Assembly: GCA_019240215.1 (NCBI GenBank)
Contig: JAFAYQ010000062.1
Span: forward strand, 1-64,000
Length of the DNA stretch: 64,000 bases
Origin: Actinomycetota bacterium
Lineage (GTDB): Bacteria; Actinomycetota; Actinomycetes; Streptosporangiales; Streptosporangiaceae
Reading direction: 5' to 3'
The stretch's first letter is position 1. Each line of letters opens with the position of its first letter. Under the pieces are notes generated by a model that ran no database searches, was not told where the DNA came from, and saw nothing but the letters and a program-made list of their open reading frames with translations. Of this stretch, positions 1-8,797 are shown in pieces. The position numbers and the translations under genes are program-made.

Positions 1-737
1 TTCTCCAGCGCCCGGTTGAGCGCCGCGATGTCGTCGCGCAGCCGGGCGGCCCGCTCGTACTCCTCGGCCTGCGCGGCGGCGCGCATGTCCGCCTCCAGGC
101 GCCTGGTGAACCGGGCCGTCTGGCCGGCCATGAAGTCGCAGAAGTCCTCGGCCAGCGCCCGGTGCTCGTCCTCACTCACCCGGCCCACGCAGGGCGCTGA
201 GCACTTGCCGATGTAGCCGAGCAGGCAGGGCCGGCCGATCTGCCCGGCCCGCTTGAACACCCCGGCCGAGCAGGTCCGCACCGGGAACACCCGCAGCAGC
301 GTGTCGACGGTGTCGCGGATCGCCCAGGCGTGCGAGTAGGGCCCGAAGTAGCGCACCCCGCGGCGCTTGGCCCCGCGCAGCACCATCACCCGCGGGTACT
401 GCTCGTCCATCGTCACCGCGAGGTAGGGGTAGCTCTTATCGTCCCGGTACCGGACGTTGAACCGCGGATCGAATTCCTTGATCCAGGAGTACTCCAGCTG
501 GAGCGCCTCGACCTCGGTGCCGACGATGGTCCAGTCCACCCTGGCCGCGGTGCGCAGCATGGTCTGGGTCCGCGGGTGCAGGCTGGCGAAGTCGGCGAAG
601 TAGGAGTTGAGCCGCGAGCGCAGCGACTTGGCCTTGCCGACGTAGATCACCCGGCCGCGCTCGTCGCGGAACCGGTAGACGCCGGGTGACTCGGGGATGG
701 AGCCGTAAGCCGGGCGGTAGCTCGCCGGATCTGCCAC
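1..737 (-). CDS. uvrC: UvrABC excision nuclease subunit C, N-terminal part (partial)
   Basis: Subunit of the UvrABC nucleotide-excision repair nuclease, which makes the incisions around bulky DNA lesions. About 245 N-terminal residues are in the window; the rest runs off the left edge. The GIY-YIG nuclease domain is clear: GVYRF near residue 20, then [14 protein letters not shown], then a conserved YFGPY segment and a cysteine-rich stretch ([18 protein letters not shown]). It is followed by the start of the UvrB-interacting region. I chose the GTG start (GTGGCAGAT) because the protein then begins VADPASYRP just before GIY-YIG, as in homologues. Identification is firm. Confidence 0.96.
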   Translation of the reverse strand, partial: MADPASYRPAYGSIPESPGVYRFRDERGRVIYVGKAKSLRSRLNSYFADFASLHPRTQTMLRTAARVDWTIVGTEVEALQLEYSWIKEFDPRFNVRYRDDKSYPYLAVTMDEQYPRVMVLRGAKRRGVRYFGPYSHAWAIRDTVDTLLRVFPVRTCSAGVFKRAGQIGRPCLLGYIGKCSAPCVGRVSEDEHRALAEDFCDFMAGQTARFTRRLEADMRAAAQAEEYERAARLRDDIAALNRALE

Positions 738-808
738 ACCGCAACTCTATGCGCGCGGTCCGTCAGGGCCGGCCGTTTACCGGCCGGCCCTGCGCGGCGG
801 TTTCGGCG

Positions 809-1195
809 CTAGGACGCCGCGCCGGCCCGGGGCTCGCCGGACGGGGACTCGCCGGCCCGGGACTCGCCGGACCGGGACTCGTAGGCGGGCGCGAACACGA
901 CCACCGCGGCCAGGTCCTCCGTGATGCCGGTGAACCGGTGCTGCTGGCCGGCCGGGACGTAGACCACCGAGCCCGGCCCGACACCGAGCCGCTCGCCGCC
1001 GGCCTCCAGCGTGGCCCGGCCGGCCGTCACCAGGTAGACCTCGTCCTCGGTGTGCGGCTCCTGGTCGTCGGTCCCGCCGGCCGGGATCGAGTAGGTGCCG
1101 ACCGACAGGTCGGCGGCCGCGAAGTGGCCGGCCCAGTGGTTCAGCTCGCCGCCGCCCGGCGGCGTGTACGTCCCGGCCCCGCTGATCTCGCGCAT
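809..1195 (-). CDS. Small cupin-domain protein
   Basis: A single-domain cupin of 128 residues. The conserved beta-barrel motifs are visible: PHTEDEVYLVTAG (first cupin motif, His and Glu metal ligands) near residues 47-59, and PGSVVYVPAGQQHRF (second motif with His) near residues 74-88. The substrate cannot be told from sequence; many such proteins are isomerases, dioxygenases or sensors. The last 25 residues are a low-complexity tail repeating SGES/RAGES/SGEP, which homologous cupins do not need. The gene lies upstream of uvrC on the same strand and is divergent from the glycosyltransferase gene. Confidence 0.8.
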   Translation of the reverse strand: MREISGAGTYTPPGGGELNHWAGHFAAADLSVGTYSIPAGGTDDQEPHTEDEVYLVTAGRATLEAGGERLGVGPGSVVYVPAGQQHRFTGITEDLAAVVVFAPAYESRSGESRAGESPSGEPRAGAAS

Positions 1196-1297
1196 GACGG
1201 CCCTCCTGCTCTGCCCGGCTGCTCTGCCCGGCTGCTCTGGCCCCGGGCCCGGCTCCCCGCCGGGCCGGGCTGGCCCCGACTATGCCACGCTGTGCGG

Positions 1298-2524
1298 ATG
1301 CTGATCGCGGTGGCCGCCACCGGGCTCGCGGCGCTGGCCTGGCTGTACCTGCTGGCCGGGCACGGCGGCTTCTGGCGCTCCGGCCCGCCGTTGCCGGCCG
1401 GGGAGCCGCCCGATGCCGCGGCGGGCTGGTCGGCGGTGACCGCGGTGGTCCCGGCCCGGGACGAGGCGGCCATGCTGCCGCTCAGCCTGCCCACGCTGCT
1501 GGCCCAGGACTACCCGGGACCGCTGCGGGTCGTGCTGGTCGACGACGACAGCACCGACGGCACCGCGCAGGCCGCGGCGGCGCTGCGCCGCCCGGGCCAG
1601 GCTGCGCTGGAAATCGTCACGGCGACGCCGGCCCCGGCAGGCTGGGCCGGCAAGGTGTGGGCAATGGCTGAGGGCGCGGCCGCGGCCGGGGAGCCCGAGT
1701 ACCTGCTGTTCACCGACGCCGACATCGGTTATGACCCGGGCGTGCTGACCGGCCTGGTGCGGGCGGCCCGGCTGCTGCGGGCCTCGCTGGTGTCGCAGAT
1801 GGCGCTGCTGCGAGCCGGGTCGGCGGCCGAGCGGCTGCTGGTGCCCGCGTTCGTGTACTTCTTCGCCCAGCTGTACCCGTTCCGCCGGGTCAGCCGGCCC
1901 GGCGGGCGCACCGCCGCGGCGGCCGGCGGCTGCATGCTGGTGCGCCGGGACGCGCTGGCCGCGGCGGGCGGCCTGGCCGCCATCGCGGGCGCGCGGATCG
2001 ACGACGTGGCGCTCGGGCGGCTGCTCAAGCGCGGCCCGGCCCCGGGCCGGTGCTTCCTCGGGCTGACCACCCGGGTGCGCAGCCTGCGGTCCTATCCGCG
2101 GCTGGCCGACGTGTGGGACATGGTGGCGCGCAGTGCCTACACCCAGCTGCACTACTCCCCGGCCGCGCTGGCCGGGACGGTGGCCGGCCTGGCCTGGCTG
2201 TACCTGCTGCCGCCGGCCGCGGCGCTGGCTGGCGCCGGGCTCGCGCTCGCGGGCGCCGGCCCGGGCGCGGGCGGCGGTCCGTCCGCGGCCTGGCTGGCCG
2301 GGCTCGGCGCGGCCGGGCGGGCGCTGATGTCGGTCACGTTCGCGCCGATGCTGCGGCGGTACCGGCTGTCCGCGCTGCGCGCCCCGCTGCTGCCGGTCAT
2401 CGCGGCGCTGTACGCCGCGATGACCGTGGACTCCGCCCGCCGCCACCGGTCGGGCCGCGGCGCCGAGTGGAAAGGCCGTGCCATCACCAGCAGCCTGCGC
2501 GGCCGACCAGTACGCAGGCCATGA
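1298..2524 (+). CDS. Membrane glycosyltransferase family 2, HpnB-like
   Basis: GT-A fold glycosyltransferase of about 408 residues, resembling the hopene-associated HpnB family. It has an N-terminal membrane segment (MLIAVAATGLAALAWLYLL), then the GT2 core: VTAVVPARDEA, VVLVDDDSTDGT and FTDADIGYDP as the DxD metal/nucleotide-binding motif. Two or three C-terminal membrane segments follow (AGTVAGLAWLYLLPPAAALA). The donor and acceptor are unknown; transfer to a polyprenyl or hopanoid lipid is inferred from the family. ATG 1298 puts the membrane helix at the N-terminus; an in-frame GTG lies six bases upstream. No hopanoid genes are adjacent. Confidence 0.85.
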   Translation: MLIAVAATGLAALAWLYLLAGHGGFWRSGPPLPAGEPPDAAAGWSAVTAVVPARDEAAMLPLSLPTLLAQDYPGPLRVVLVDDDSTDGTAQAAAALRRPGQAALEIVTATPAPAGWAGKVWAMAEGAAAAGEPEYLLFTDADIGYDPGVLTGLVRAARLLRASLVSQMALLRAGSAAERLLVPAFVYFFAQLYPFRRVSRPGGRTAAAAGGCMLVRRDALAAAGGLAAIAGARIDDVALGRLLKRGPAPGRCFLGLTTRVRSLRSYPRLADVWDMVARSAYTQLHYSPAALAGTVAGLAWLYLLPPAAALAGAGLALAGAGPGAGGGPSAAWLAGLGAAGRALMSVTFAPMLRRYRLSALRAPLLPVIAALYAAMTVDSARRHRSGRGAEWKGRAITSSLRGRPVRRP

Positions 2525-2635
2525 TCGTGTAAATTTTTCCGTTGCATGAGCTGAGAAGTTCACACGATGCCCGGTTCCGGACGCGGCGCCGGCGCCCGGG
2601 CCGCGGCCTGCCGGGTGCTGTCTACCCTGGAAGGC

Positions 2636-3373
2636 GTGACGGAGCACCCGCGATCAGGACGGCTCGACTACGCCGGCTTCGAGGCGCTGAGCTTCGACTG
2701 CTACGGCACGCTGATCGACTGGGAGGCCGGCCTGGCCGCCGTGCTGGTGCCCTGGGCCCGGCGCCGCGGGCTGACCATCGGCCCGGAGGAGCTGCTGGCC
2801 GCCTATGCCGGGCACGAGTCCGCGGCCGAGGCCGGCCACCCGGCCGAGCCGTACCCGCAGATCCTGGCGCGCAGCTTCCGCGCCCTCGGCGCCAGCCTCG
2901 GCGCCACGGTGGACGACGAGGACGCCGCCGCGCTGGCCGGCTCGGTGCCCGGCTGGCCCGCCTTCCCTGACTCGGCGGAGGCGCTCCGCGCGCTCGGGAG
3001 CCGGTTCCGGCTGATCATCTTGTCGAACGTCGACCGGGCCTCGTTCGCCGCCTCGCAGGCCCGGCTCGGCGCCAGTTTCGCGGCCGTCATCACCGCGCAG
3101 GACGCCGGCTCCTACAAGCCCGCGGCAGGCAACTTCGAGGCCCTCATCGCCGAGGCCGCAAAGCTCGGCGTCGGCGCGGGCCAGCTGTTGCACGTGGCGC
3201 AGAGCCTGTTCCACGACCACATCCCCGCCCAGGCCGCGGGCTTGCGCACCGTGTGGATCAACCGGCGGCAGGGCCGGCCCGGCTGGGGCGCCACCCCCCG
3301 GCCCGCCGCCGAGGTCACCCCCGACGCGCAGTTCGCCTCGATGGCCGAGTTCGCCGCCGCGGCCCTGGCCTGA
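2636..3373 (+). CDS. HAD-superfamily hydrolase, haloacid dehalogenase type II-like
   Basis: Haloacid-dehalogenase-like hydrolase of about 245 residues. Motif I is FDCYGTLIDWE, in which the first Asp is the nucleophile. Motif II is IILSNVD, and the motif III lysine lies in AGSYKPAAGNF. A segment LLHVAQSLFHDHIPAQ, typical of the dehalogenase-type subfamily, precedes the C-terminus. The likely reaction is hydrolysis of a phosphoester or 2-haloacid; the substrate is unknown. The GTG at 2636 is preferred over an ATG at 2567 because the extra 23 residues are arginine/alanine-rich and unlike the family. It converges with gcvP. Confidence 0.85.
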   Translation: MTEHPRSGRLDYAGFEALSFDCYGTLIDWEAGLAAVLVPWARRRGLTIGPEELLAAYAGHESAAEAGHPAEPYPQILARSFRALGASLGATVDDEDAAALAGSVPGWPAFPDSAEALRALGSRFRLIILSNVDRASFAASQARLGASFAAVITAQDAGSYKPAAGNFEALIAEAAKLGVGAGQLLHVAQSLFHDHIPAQAAGLRTVWINRRQGRPGWGATPRPAAEVTPDAQFASMAEFAAAALA

Positions 3374-3380
3374 GCCAGAA

Positions 3381-3424
3381 CTCAGCTCCCGGACGCCTCC
3401 GGCTCAGCTCTCGAACGCCTCCGG
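3381..3424. repeat. 22-bp near-perfect tandem duplication over the gcvP 3' end
   Basis: Two adjacent 22-bp units (3381-3402 and 3403-3424) differ at only two positions. The second unit contains the gcvP stop codon and encodes its last residues (EAFES). The first therefore looks like a duplicated copy of the end of the gene, sitting in the short gap between the convergent HAD and gcvP genes. It probably arose by replication slippage; no function is implied. Confidence 0.75.
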
Positions 3425-6280
3425 CGGGGGGCACGCGCAGACCAGGTGCCGGTCGCCGTAAGCGCCGTCGATCCGGCGCACCGGCGGCCAGTACTTGAAC
3501 CGGCGGTCGGACGGCACCGGGTAGGCGGCGTACTCCCGGTCGTAGGGGTGCTTCCAGTCGGCGGCCAGCAGCATGCTGGCGGTGTGCGGGGCGTTCTTCA
3601 GCGGGTTGTCGTGGCTGTCGTACTCCCCCGACGCGACCTTCTCGATCTCGCCGGCGATCGAGATCATCGCGTCGCAGAACCGGTCGATCTCGGCTAGGTC
3701 CTCGCTCTCGGTCGGCTCCACCATCAGCGTCCCGGCCACCGGGAACGACATCGTCGGGGCATGGAAGCCGTAGTCGATCAGCCGCTTGGCCACGTCTTCG
3801 GCGGTGACCCCGGTCCGGCTGGTGATCGGCCGCAGGTCCAGGATGCACTCGTGCGCCACCAGGCCGCCGCGGCCGGTGTACAGCACGGGGAAATGCGGGC
3901 CGAGCCGCCGGGCCACGTAGTTGGCGGCCAGCACGGCCGCCCCGGTGGCGTGGCGCAGCCCGTCCGCGCCCATCATCGCGATGTAGGCCCAGGAGATCGG
4001 CAAGATCCCCGCCGACCCGTACGGAGCCGCCGCGACCGGCCCGGCCTGGCCGCCGGCCGCGGCCGGGCCGCGGTGCCCACCGGCCGCGGCCGGGCCGCTG
4101 GGACCTGGCAGGTACGGGGCGAGGTGCGCCCGGACGGCCACCGGCCCGACGCCGGGACCGCCGCCGCCGTGCGGGATGCAGAACGTCTTGTGCAGGTTCA
4201 GGTGGGACACGTCGGCCCCGAAGGAGACCGGGGTGGCCAGCCCGACCAGCGCGTTGAGGTTGGCGCCGTCGATGTAGACCTGGCCGCCAGCCTCATGCAC
4301 CGCGTCGCAGACCTGGCTCACGGTCTCCTCGTAGACGCCGTTGGTGGACGGGTAGGTGAGCATGATCCCCGCCACCTGGCCGCCGTGGGCCTCCAGCTTG
4401 GCCCGCAGGTCACCGAGGTCGATGGCACCGTCGGAGCCGCACTTGACCACGACCACCCGTAGCCCGGCCAGCACCGCGCTGGCCGCGTTGGTGCCGTGCG
4501 CGGACTCGGGGATCAGGCAGATGGTGCGGCCGGGCTCGTCGTTGGCCCGGTGGTAGGCGCGGATGGCCAGCAGCCCGGCCAGCTCGCCCTGGGAGCCAGC
4601 GTTGGGCTGCAGCGAGACCCGGTCGTAGCCGGTGATCGCGGCCAGCGCCGACTCCAGCCCGTCGATCAGCTCGGTGTAGCCGCGGGCCTGGTCGGCGGGG
4701 ACGAACGGGTGCAGCGACGCGAACTCGGGCCAGCTGATCGGCTCCATCTCGGCCGCCGCGTTGAGCTTCATCGTGCAGGAGCCGAGCGGGATCATCGACC
4801 GGTCCAGCGCGATGTCGAAGTCCGACAGCTGCCGCAGGTAGCGCAGCAGCGCGGTCTCGCTGCGGTGCTGGTGGAACACCGGATGGGTGAGGAACTCGCC
4901 GTCCCGGGGCAGGCTCGCGGGCAGGCCGCCGAGCGGCCCGGCCGCCAGCCGGACGTGGCCGGGCGCCCGGTCCAGCAGCGCGGCCGCCACCTCGGTCAGC
5001 GCGGTCTCGCTGGTGGTCTCGTCGCAGGCGATCTGGATGGCGCCGTCGGCCGCCAGGTGGAGGTTGTAACCGGCCTCACGGGCCCGGGCCACGGCGTCGC
5101 CGGCCGACCCGGCGCCTTCCGGCAGCCTGACCCGGATGGTGTCGAAGAACTCCTCGCCGTCGATCTCCGCCCCCGCCGCCTGCAGCGTGGCCGCCAGCAG
5201 GCCGGCGCTGCGGTGGGCGTGCCGGGCGATGCCGGTCAGGCCGTCGGGGCCGTGGTAGATCGCGTAGGAGGCGGCGATCACGGCCGGCAGGACCTGGGCG
5301 GTGCAGATGTTGCTGGTGGCCTTTTCGCGGCGGATGTGCTGCTCGCGGGCCTGCAGCGCCAGCCGGTAGGCGGGCTTGCCGTCGGCGTCCAGGGAGACGC
5401 CGACGATCCGGCCGGGCAGCTGGCGGCGCAGCTTGTCGCGGACCGCGATGTAACCGGCGTGCGGCCCGCCGAACGCCATCGGCAGGCCGAACCGCTGGGT
5501 GCTGCCGACCGCGATGTCGGCCCCCAGCTCGCCCGGCGACCGCAGCAGGGTCAGCGCCAGCAGGTCGGCGGCGACCGCGGTCACCGCGCCACGGGCGGCA
5601 GCCGCCTCGATCGGCGGGGCCGGGTCGCGGACGGTGCCGGACGCACCCGGGTACTGGATCAGCACCCCGAACAGGTCACCGTCGGCCGGGGCGGCGATCG
5701 CCGCCGGGGTCAGCGCGGTCACCACCAGCTCGATGCCGAGCGGCTCGGCCCGGGTCCGCAGGACCTCGATCGTCTGCGGCAGGCAGTCCTCGTCGACCAG
5801 GAACACGTGGCCCCGGCCGGCCACCCGGCGGGCCAGCGTCATCGCCTCGGCGGCGGCGGTCGCCTCGTCCAGCAGCGAGGCCCCCGACACCGGTAGCCCG
5901 GTCAGGTCGGACACCATCGTCTGGAAGTTCAGCAGCATCTCCAGCCGGCCCTGGGAGATCTCCGGCTGGTAGGGCGTGTAGGCGGTGTACCAGCCCGGGT
6001 TCTCCAGCAGGTTGCGGCGGATGACGGGCGGGGTCACGGTGCCGTAGTAGCCGAGCCCGATCATCGAGGTGAGGACCTGGTTCTGGCTGGCCAGCCGGCG
6101 CAGCTCGGCCTGGGCGCCGGTCTCCGAGAGGGCCGGCGGCAGGTCAAGCGGATCGGCGGAGGCCGACGGGGGCAGGGCCGCCTCGGTCAGCTCGTCCAGG
6201 GTCGTGTACCCGACGGCCTCGAGCATCCGCCGCTGCTCGTCGGCTGACGGCCCGATGTGCCGCCGCGCGAATTCCACCAT
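3404..6280 (-). CDS. gcvP: Glycine dehydrogenase (aminomethyl-transferring), P protein
   Basis: PLP-dependent P protein of the glycine cleavage system. It decarboxylates glycine and passes the aminomethyl group to lipoyl-GcvH. About 958 residues, the length of fused (alpha plus beta) P proteins. Landmarks are FARRHIGPS at the N-terminus, [31 protein letters not shown], and the PLP-lysine motif [19 protein letters not shown]. After the lysine motif there is a repetitive Gly/Ala/Pro insertion (two copies of a GPAAAGG-type unit) not expected in the family. ATG 6280 has a good Shine-Dalgarno (GAGGAGG) and sits below a glycine riboswitch. gcvT and gcvH are not in the window. Confidence 0.97.
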   Translation of the reverse strand: MVEFARRHIGPSADEQRRMLEAVGYTTLDELTEAALPPSASADPLDLPPALSETGAQAELRRLASQNQVLTSMIGLGYYGTVTPPVIRRNLLENPGWYTAYTPYQPEISQGRLEMLLNFQTMVSDLTGLPVSGASLLDEATAAAEAMTLARRVAGRGHVFLVDEDCLPQTIEVLRTRAEPLGIELVVTALTPAAIAAPADGDLFGVLIQYPGASGTVRDPAPPIEAAAARGAVTAVAADLLALTLLRSPGELGADIAVGSTQRFGLPMAFGGPHAGYIAVRDKLRRQLPGRIVGVSLDADGKPAYRLALQAREQHIRREKATSNICTAQVLPAVIAASYAIYHGPDGLTGIARHAHRSAGLLAATLQAAGAEIDGEEFFDTIRVRLPEGAGSAGDAVARAREAGYNLHLAADGAIQIACDETTSETALTEVAAALLDRAPGHVRLAAGPLGGLPASLPRDGEFLTHPVFHQHRSETALLRYLRQLSDFDIALDRSMIPLGSCTMKLNAAAEMEPISWPEFASLHPFVPADQARGYTELIDGLESALAAITGYDRVSLQPNAGSQGELAGLLAIRAYHRANDEPGRTICLIPESAHGTNAASAVLAGLRVVVVKCGSDGAIDLGDLRAKLEAHGGQVAGIMLTYPSTNGVYEETVSQVCDAVHEAGGQVYIDGANLNALVGLATPVSFGADVSHLNLHKTFCIPHGGGGPGVGPVAVRAHLAPYLPGPSGPAAAGGHRGPAAAGGQAGPVAAAPYGSAGILPISWAYIAMMGADGLRHATGAAVLAANYVARRLGPHFPVLYTGRGGLVAHECILDLRPITSRTGVTAEDVAKRLIDYGFHAPTMSFPVAGTLMVEPTESEDLAEIDRFCDAMISIAGEIEKVASGEYDSHDNPLKNAPHTASMLLAADWKHPYDREYAAYPVPSDRRFKYWPPVRRIDGAYGDRHLVCACPPPEAFES

Positions 6281-6364
6281 CCGGAGCCTCCTCGGGGGGT
6301 CCGGGGGGTCGTCCCCCCGGGCCAGCACTGCGGGCTACGGCGAAGGTGGCCGGAGGCCACCGAG

Positions 6365-6510
6365 CAGCGTAACCCGCCTCGGCTCCCCCTCTGTCACCCA
6401 TGCGGCTTCAGAGTTGCCTGTTCCGTCCGGTCCTTGGTGCCTGAGAGGTTCCGGGGATGTGTTGCCCCTTCGGCGCCGCGCCCAGCGGGGGCGAGGACTC
6501 TCCCGGACGG
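6365..6510 (-). promoter_or_regulatory. Glycine riboswitch upstream of gcvP
   Basis: On the minus strand the leader reads GGGAGAGTCC, then GCCGAAGGGGCAAC, then AACCTCTCAGGCACCAAGGACCG. This is the conserved core of a glycine aptamer. A second, weaker half follows towards gcvP, with CAACTCTGAAGC and GACAGAGGGGGAG. The element ends roughly 85 nt before the gcvP start. In actinobacteria this aptamer normally switches gcv expression on when glycine is high. Boundaries are approximate. Confidence 0.88.
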
Positions 6511-6586
6511 TGTCGATGGCGTTCCCGAGTCTACCCACAATGATCCACCGATCGTGGGACCCAGCGCCCAGCGCTTCTTGCTGTTA

Positions 6587-7213
6587 TCAGCCGGTCTTGC
6601 GGGCCCGGCGACGGCTGAGCTCGTCGGAGCCGACGGTGAGGAGGCCATCCTCGGCGCGGACGGCGGGCAGCTCGGCCAGGTTGCCTTCGACTTCCTGCCA
6701 GACGCGGCCGAGCGCGATACCGAACACGCCCTGACCGCCCGCGAGGAGATCGACCACTTCGTCGGGGGACGTGCACTCGTAGACGCTGACGCCGTCGCTC
6801 ATCAGGGTGACCTGGGCCAGGTCGCGGGTGCCGCGGTCGCGGAGATGGTGCACGGCGGCGCGGATCTGCTGGAGCGAGATGCCGGTGTCGAGCAGGCGCT
6901 TGACCACCTTGAGCACCAGGATGTCGCGGAAGCTGTAGAGGCGCTGGGAGCCGGAGCCGTGGGCGCCGCGCACGCTCGGCTCGACCAGCCCGGTGCGCGC
7001 CCAGTAGTCGAGCTGGCGGTAGGTGATGCCAGCCGCATTGCAGGCGGTGGGGCCGCGATAGCCCGCGGTCTCGTCCAGCTCGTCTACATCGAGCGTGGCC
7101 GCGGCCTGCTCATCAGCGTCAAACAACGTGCCTTGCTCCTCGGCGTACGGGACTCCAGCCCGGGTCTTGCCCGGCTTGTCATCGCCCCTGGTTCCCGCCA
7201 CGCCCACCTCCAT
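6587..7213 (-). CDS. MerR-family transcriptional regulator (Rv1830-like)
   Basis: DNA-binding regulator of about 208 residues. A MerR-type winged helix occupies roughly residues 60-130: ITYRQLDYWARTGLVEPSV, then QRLYSFRDILVLKVVKRLLD and GISLQQIRAAV. The C-terminal half (LMSDGVSVYECTSPDEVVD, GIALGRVWQEVEG) is characteristic of the actinobacterial protein encoded between the bifunctional nuclease and gcvP genes in mycobacteria. Target promoters are unknown. It is separated from the upstream nuclease gene by about 200 bp, so it may have its own promoter. Confidence 0.88.
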   Translation of the reverse strand: MEVGVAGTRGDDKPGKTRAGVPYAEEQGTLFDADEQAAATLDVDELDETAGYRGPTACNAAGITYRQLDYWARTGLVEPSVRGAHGSGSQRLYSFRDILVLKVVKRLLDTGISLQQIRAAVHHLRDRGTRDLAQVTLMSDGVSVYECTSPDEVVDLLAGGQGVFGIALGRVWQEVEGNLAELPAVRAEDGLLTVGSDELSRRRARKTG

Positions 7214-7415
7214 CGCGAGCTGACCACCCTGGGTACGTCTCGAACCGTAAGCCGAGCCTGCTCACGGCGTCAACGATCCCGTACGGCGCGTCGCGACATT
7301 CCGTTTAAGTCAGGCAAACCCACCGGTACGACTACTTCCCGGCGAGTCCTGACTACCCCCGCTACCAGGGATAACACTGTCCCGGAACACCATGCTGTAA
7401 ACGTTCAGCCAACGA

Positions 7416-7886
7416 TCAGGTAGCGCGGCCGAAGTCCTCCGGCGAGATCGTGTCCAGAAACTCCCGGAACTTCTCTACTTCGTCTTCCTGCTCGTCGGGG
7501 ATGGCCACGCCCGCCTCGTCGAGGATCTCCTCGGCCGCGAAAATCGACGCCCCGGTGCGCAGCGCCAGCGCGATTGAGTCCGACGGCCGGGCGCTGACCT
7601 CGGCACCGTTGGAGAATACGAGGTCGGCGTAGAAGATCCCGTCCCGCAGGGCGGTGATGTTGACCGTGCGGAGCTGGACGTTGAGCACATCCAGCACATC
7701 CCGGAACAGGTCATGGGTCAGCGGCCGGGGCGACACCATACCCTGCTGGGCGAAGGCGATCGCGGTTGCTTCCACCGCGCCGATCCAGATGGGCAAGTAC
7801 CGGTCGCCCTGGGTTTCCTTGAGCAAGACGATAGGGCTGTTCGACGGCATCTCGACTCGGACGCCGACGACCTCCATCTGCCGCAC
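7416..7886 (-). CDS. Bifunctional nuclease family protein (DUF151, Rv1829-like)
   Basis: A 156-residue DUF151 protein. Diagnostic motifs are GDRYLPIWIGAVEATAIA near residues 27-44, RPLTHDLFRDVL, FYADLVF and SARPSDSIALALR near residues 97-109. The acidic C-terminus ends KFREFLDTISPEDF. Plant and bacterial relatives have been reported to have RNase/DNase activity; a physiological role in actinobacteria is not settled. GTG 7886 is preferred because GGATGGAG lies five bases upstream; an internal ATG at 7877 is possible. It sits between two MerR regulators, as in the M. tuberculosis Rv1828-Rv1830 block. Confidence 0.9.
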   Translation of the reverse strand: MRQMEVVGVRVEMPSNSPIVLLKETQGDRYLPIWIGAVEATAIAFAQQGMVSPRPLTHDLFRDVLDVLNVQLRTVNITALRDGIFYADLVFSNGAEVSARPSDSIALALRTGASIFAAEEILDEAGVAIPDEQEDEVEKFREFLDTISPEDFGRAT

Positions 7887-7957
7887 TACAGCTCCATCCT
7901 CACGCGCCGTTGGCACACCATCGCTGGCTGGCCACTCCCTTTGTCAAGGTACACCCG

Positions 7958-8797
7958 CTATCGACTCGACGCGGAGCGCAGCCCACCCCCGACGCCGTCC
8001 TGCTGAGCGGCCGGAGCGGCGGCCGGCGGCACGATCACGCCGCCCGCCAGACCGGCCTCGTCGAGCCCGGACTCGACCAGGGCGGCGTGCAGCCACAGGC
8101 TCAGCGCGGCGATCTGCCAGGCGTCCTGGGCGGCCGCGGCCCGTGCGCCCGCGCCTCGTTGCCGCAGCTGAGGGCCGACGAGCTGTTCGGCCAGGGAGAT
8201 GTCGCGTTCGGCGGCGGCCTTGATGCCACGCAGGTTGCGGGCGCCGACCCCGAACTTGGCGAGGGCGGCGCAGGCCCGGGCCACCTCCAGCGCGTCGGCG
8301 CCGTAGTGGCGGCCGGACCGGCGGATCAGGCCGTAGTCCTCGAGCTCGGCCAGCCGGTCGGGGTCGATGCCGGCCGCTTCCAGCAGTTCGGCCCGGGTCA
8401 TCGCGGTGCTCCCGGCGGTACCGGCCTTTTCCGCATTTCCCGGATCAGGACCGGAACCGGGCTGCTGCCGGGCCGCCTCGTCGGCGGCCACCGCGGCCCC
8501 GAGCGCGGCCGCCAGCGTCTGCCGGACCGGGCCGCCGGTGCCGTTGAGGGCGTCCAGGCGCTCCTTGATGACCCGCAGCGGCAGGTACTCGTCGCGCTGG
8601 GCGGTGAGGATGTACCGGAGCCGCTCGACGTCGGCCAGCGCGAACTGGCGGTACCCGGACCGGGACCGGGCCGGCTCGATGAGGCCCTCGGCCTCCAGGA
8701 AGCGGATCTTCGAGGGACTGATGTCAGGAAACTCAGGCCGCAGCCGGGCCAGCACCTCGCCGATGTTCAGCGCGGCCGATTCCCGTGCCGCGGTCAT
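7958..8797 (-). CDS. ftsR: MerR-family regulator FtsR-like (Rv1828 orthologue)
   Basis: 279-residue MerR-family regulator. The N-terminal winged helix reads IGEVLARLRPEFPDISPSK, IRFLEAEGLIEPARSRSGYR and VERLRYILTAQRDEYLPLRV (residues about 12-80). A second helix-turn-helix-like region, AMTRAELLEAAGI and LEDYGLIRR, lies near residues 132-160. This double arrangement matches FtsR, which activates ftsZ in Corynebacterium; that role here is inferred by orthology. The start ATG overlaps the garA stop by four bases, so the two are translationally coupled. The last 30 residues are Ala/Gly/Pro-rich. Confidence 0.9.
   Translation of the reverse strand: MTAARESAALNIGEVLARLRPEFPDISPSKIRFLEAEGLIEPARSRSGYRQFALADVERLRYILTAQRDEYLPLRVIKERLDALNGTGGPVRQTLAAALGAAVAADEAARQQPGSGPDPGNAEKAGTAGSTAMTRAELLEAAGIDPDRLAELEDYGLIRRSGRHYGADALEVARACAALAKFGVGARNLRGIKAAAERDISLAEQLVGPQLRQRGAGARAAAAQDAWQIAALSLWLHAALVESGLDEAGLAGGVIVPPAAAPAAQQDGVGGGLRSASSR

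Noticed and set aside
686-1297. Upstream extension of the glycosyltransferase frame
   Set aside because: It overlaps the cupin and uvrC genes and reads as Arg/Gly/Pro low-complexity; the natural N-terminal helix starts at 1298.
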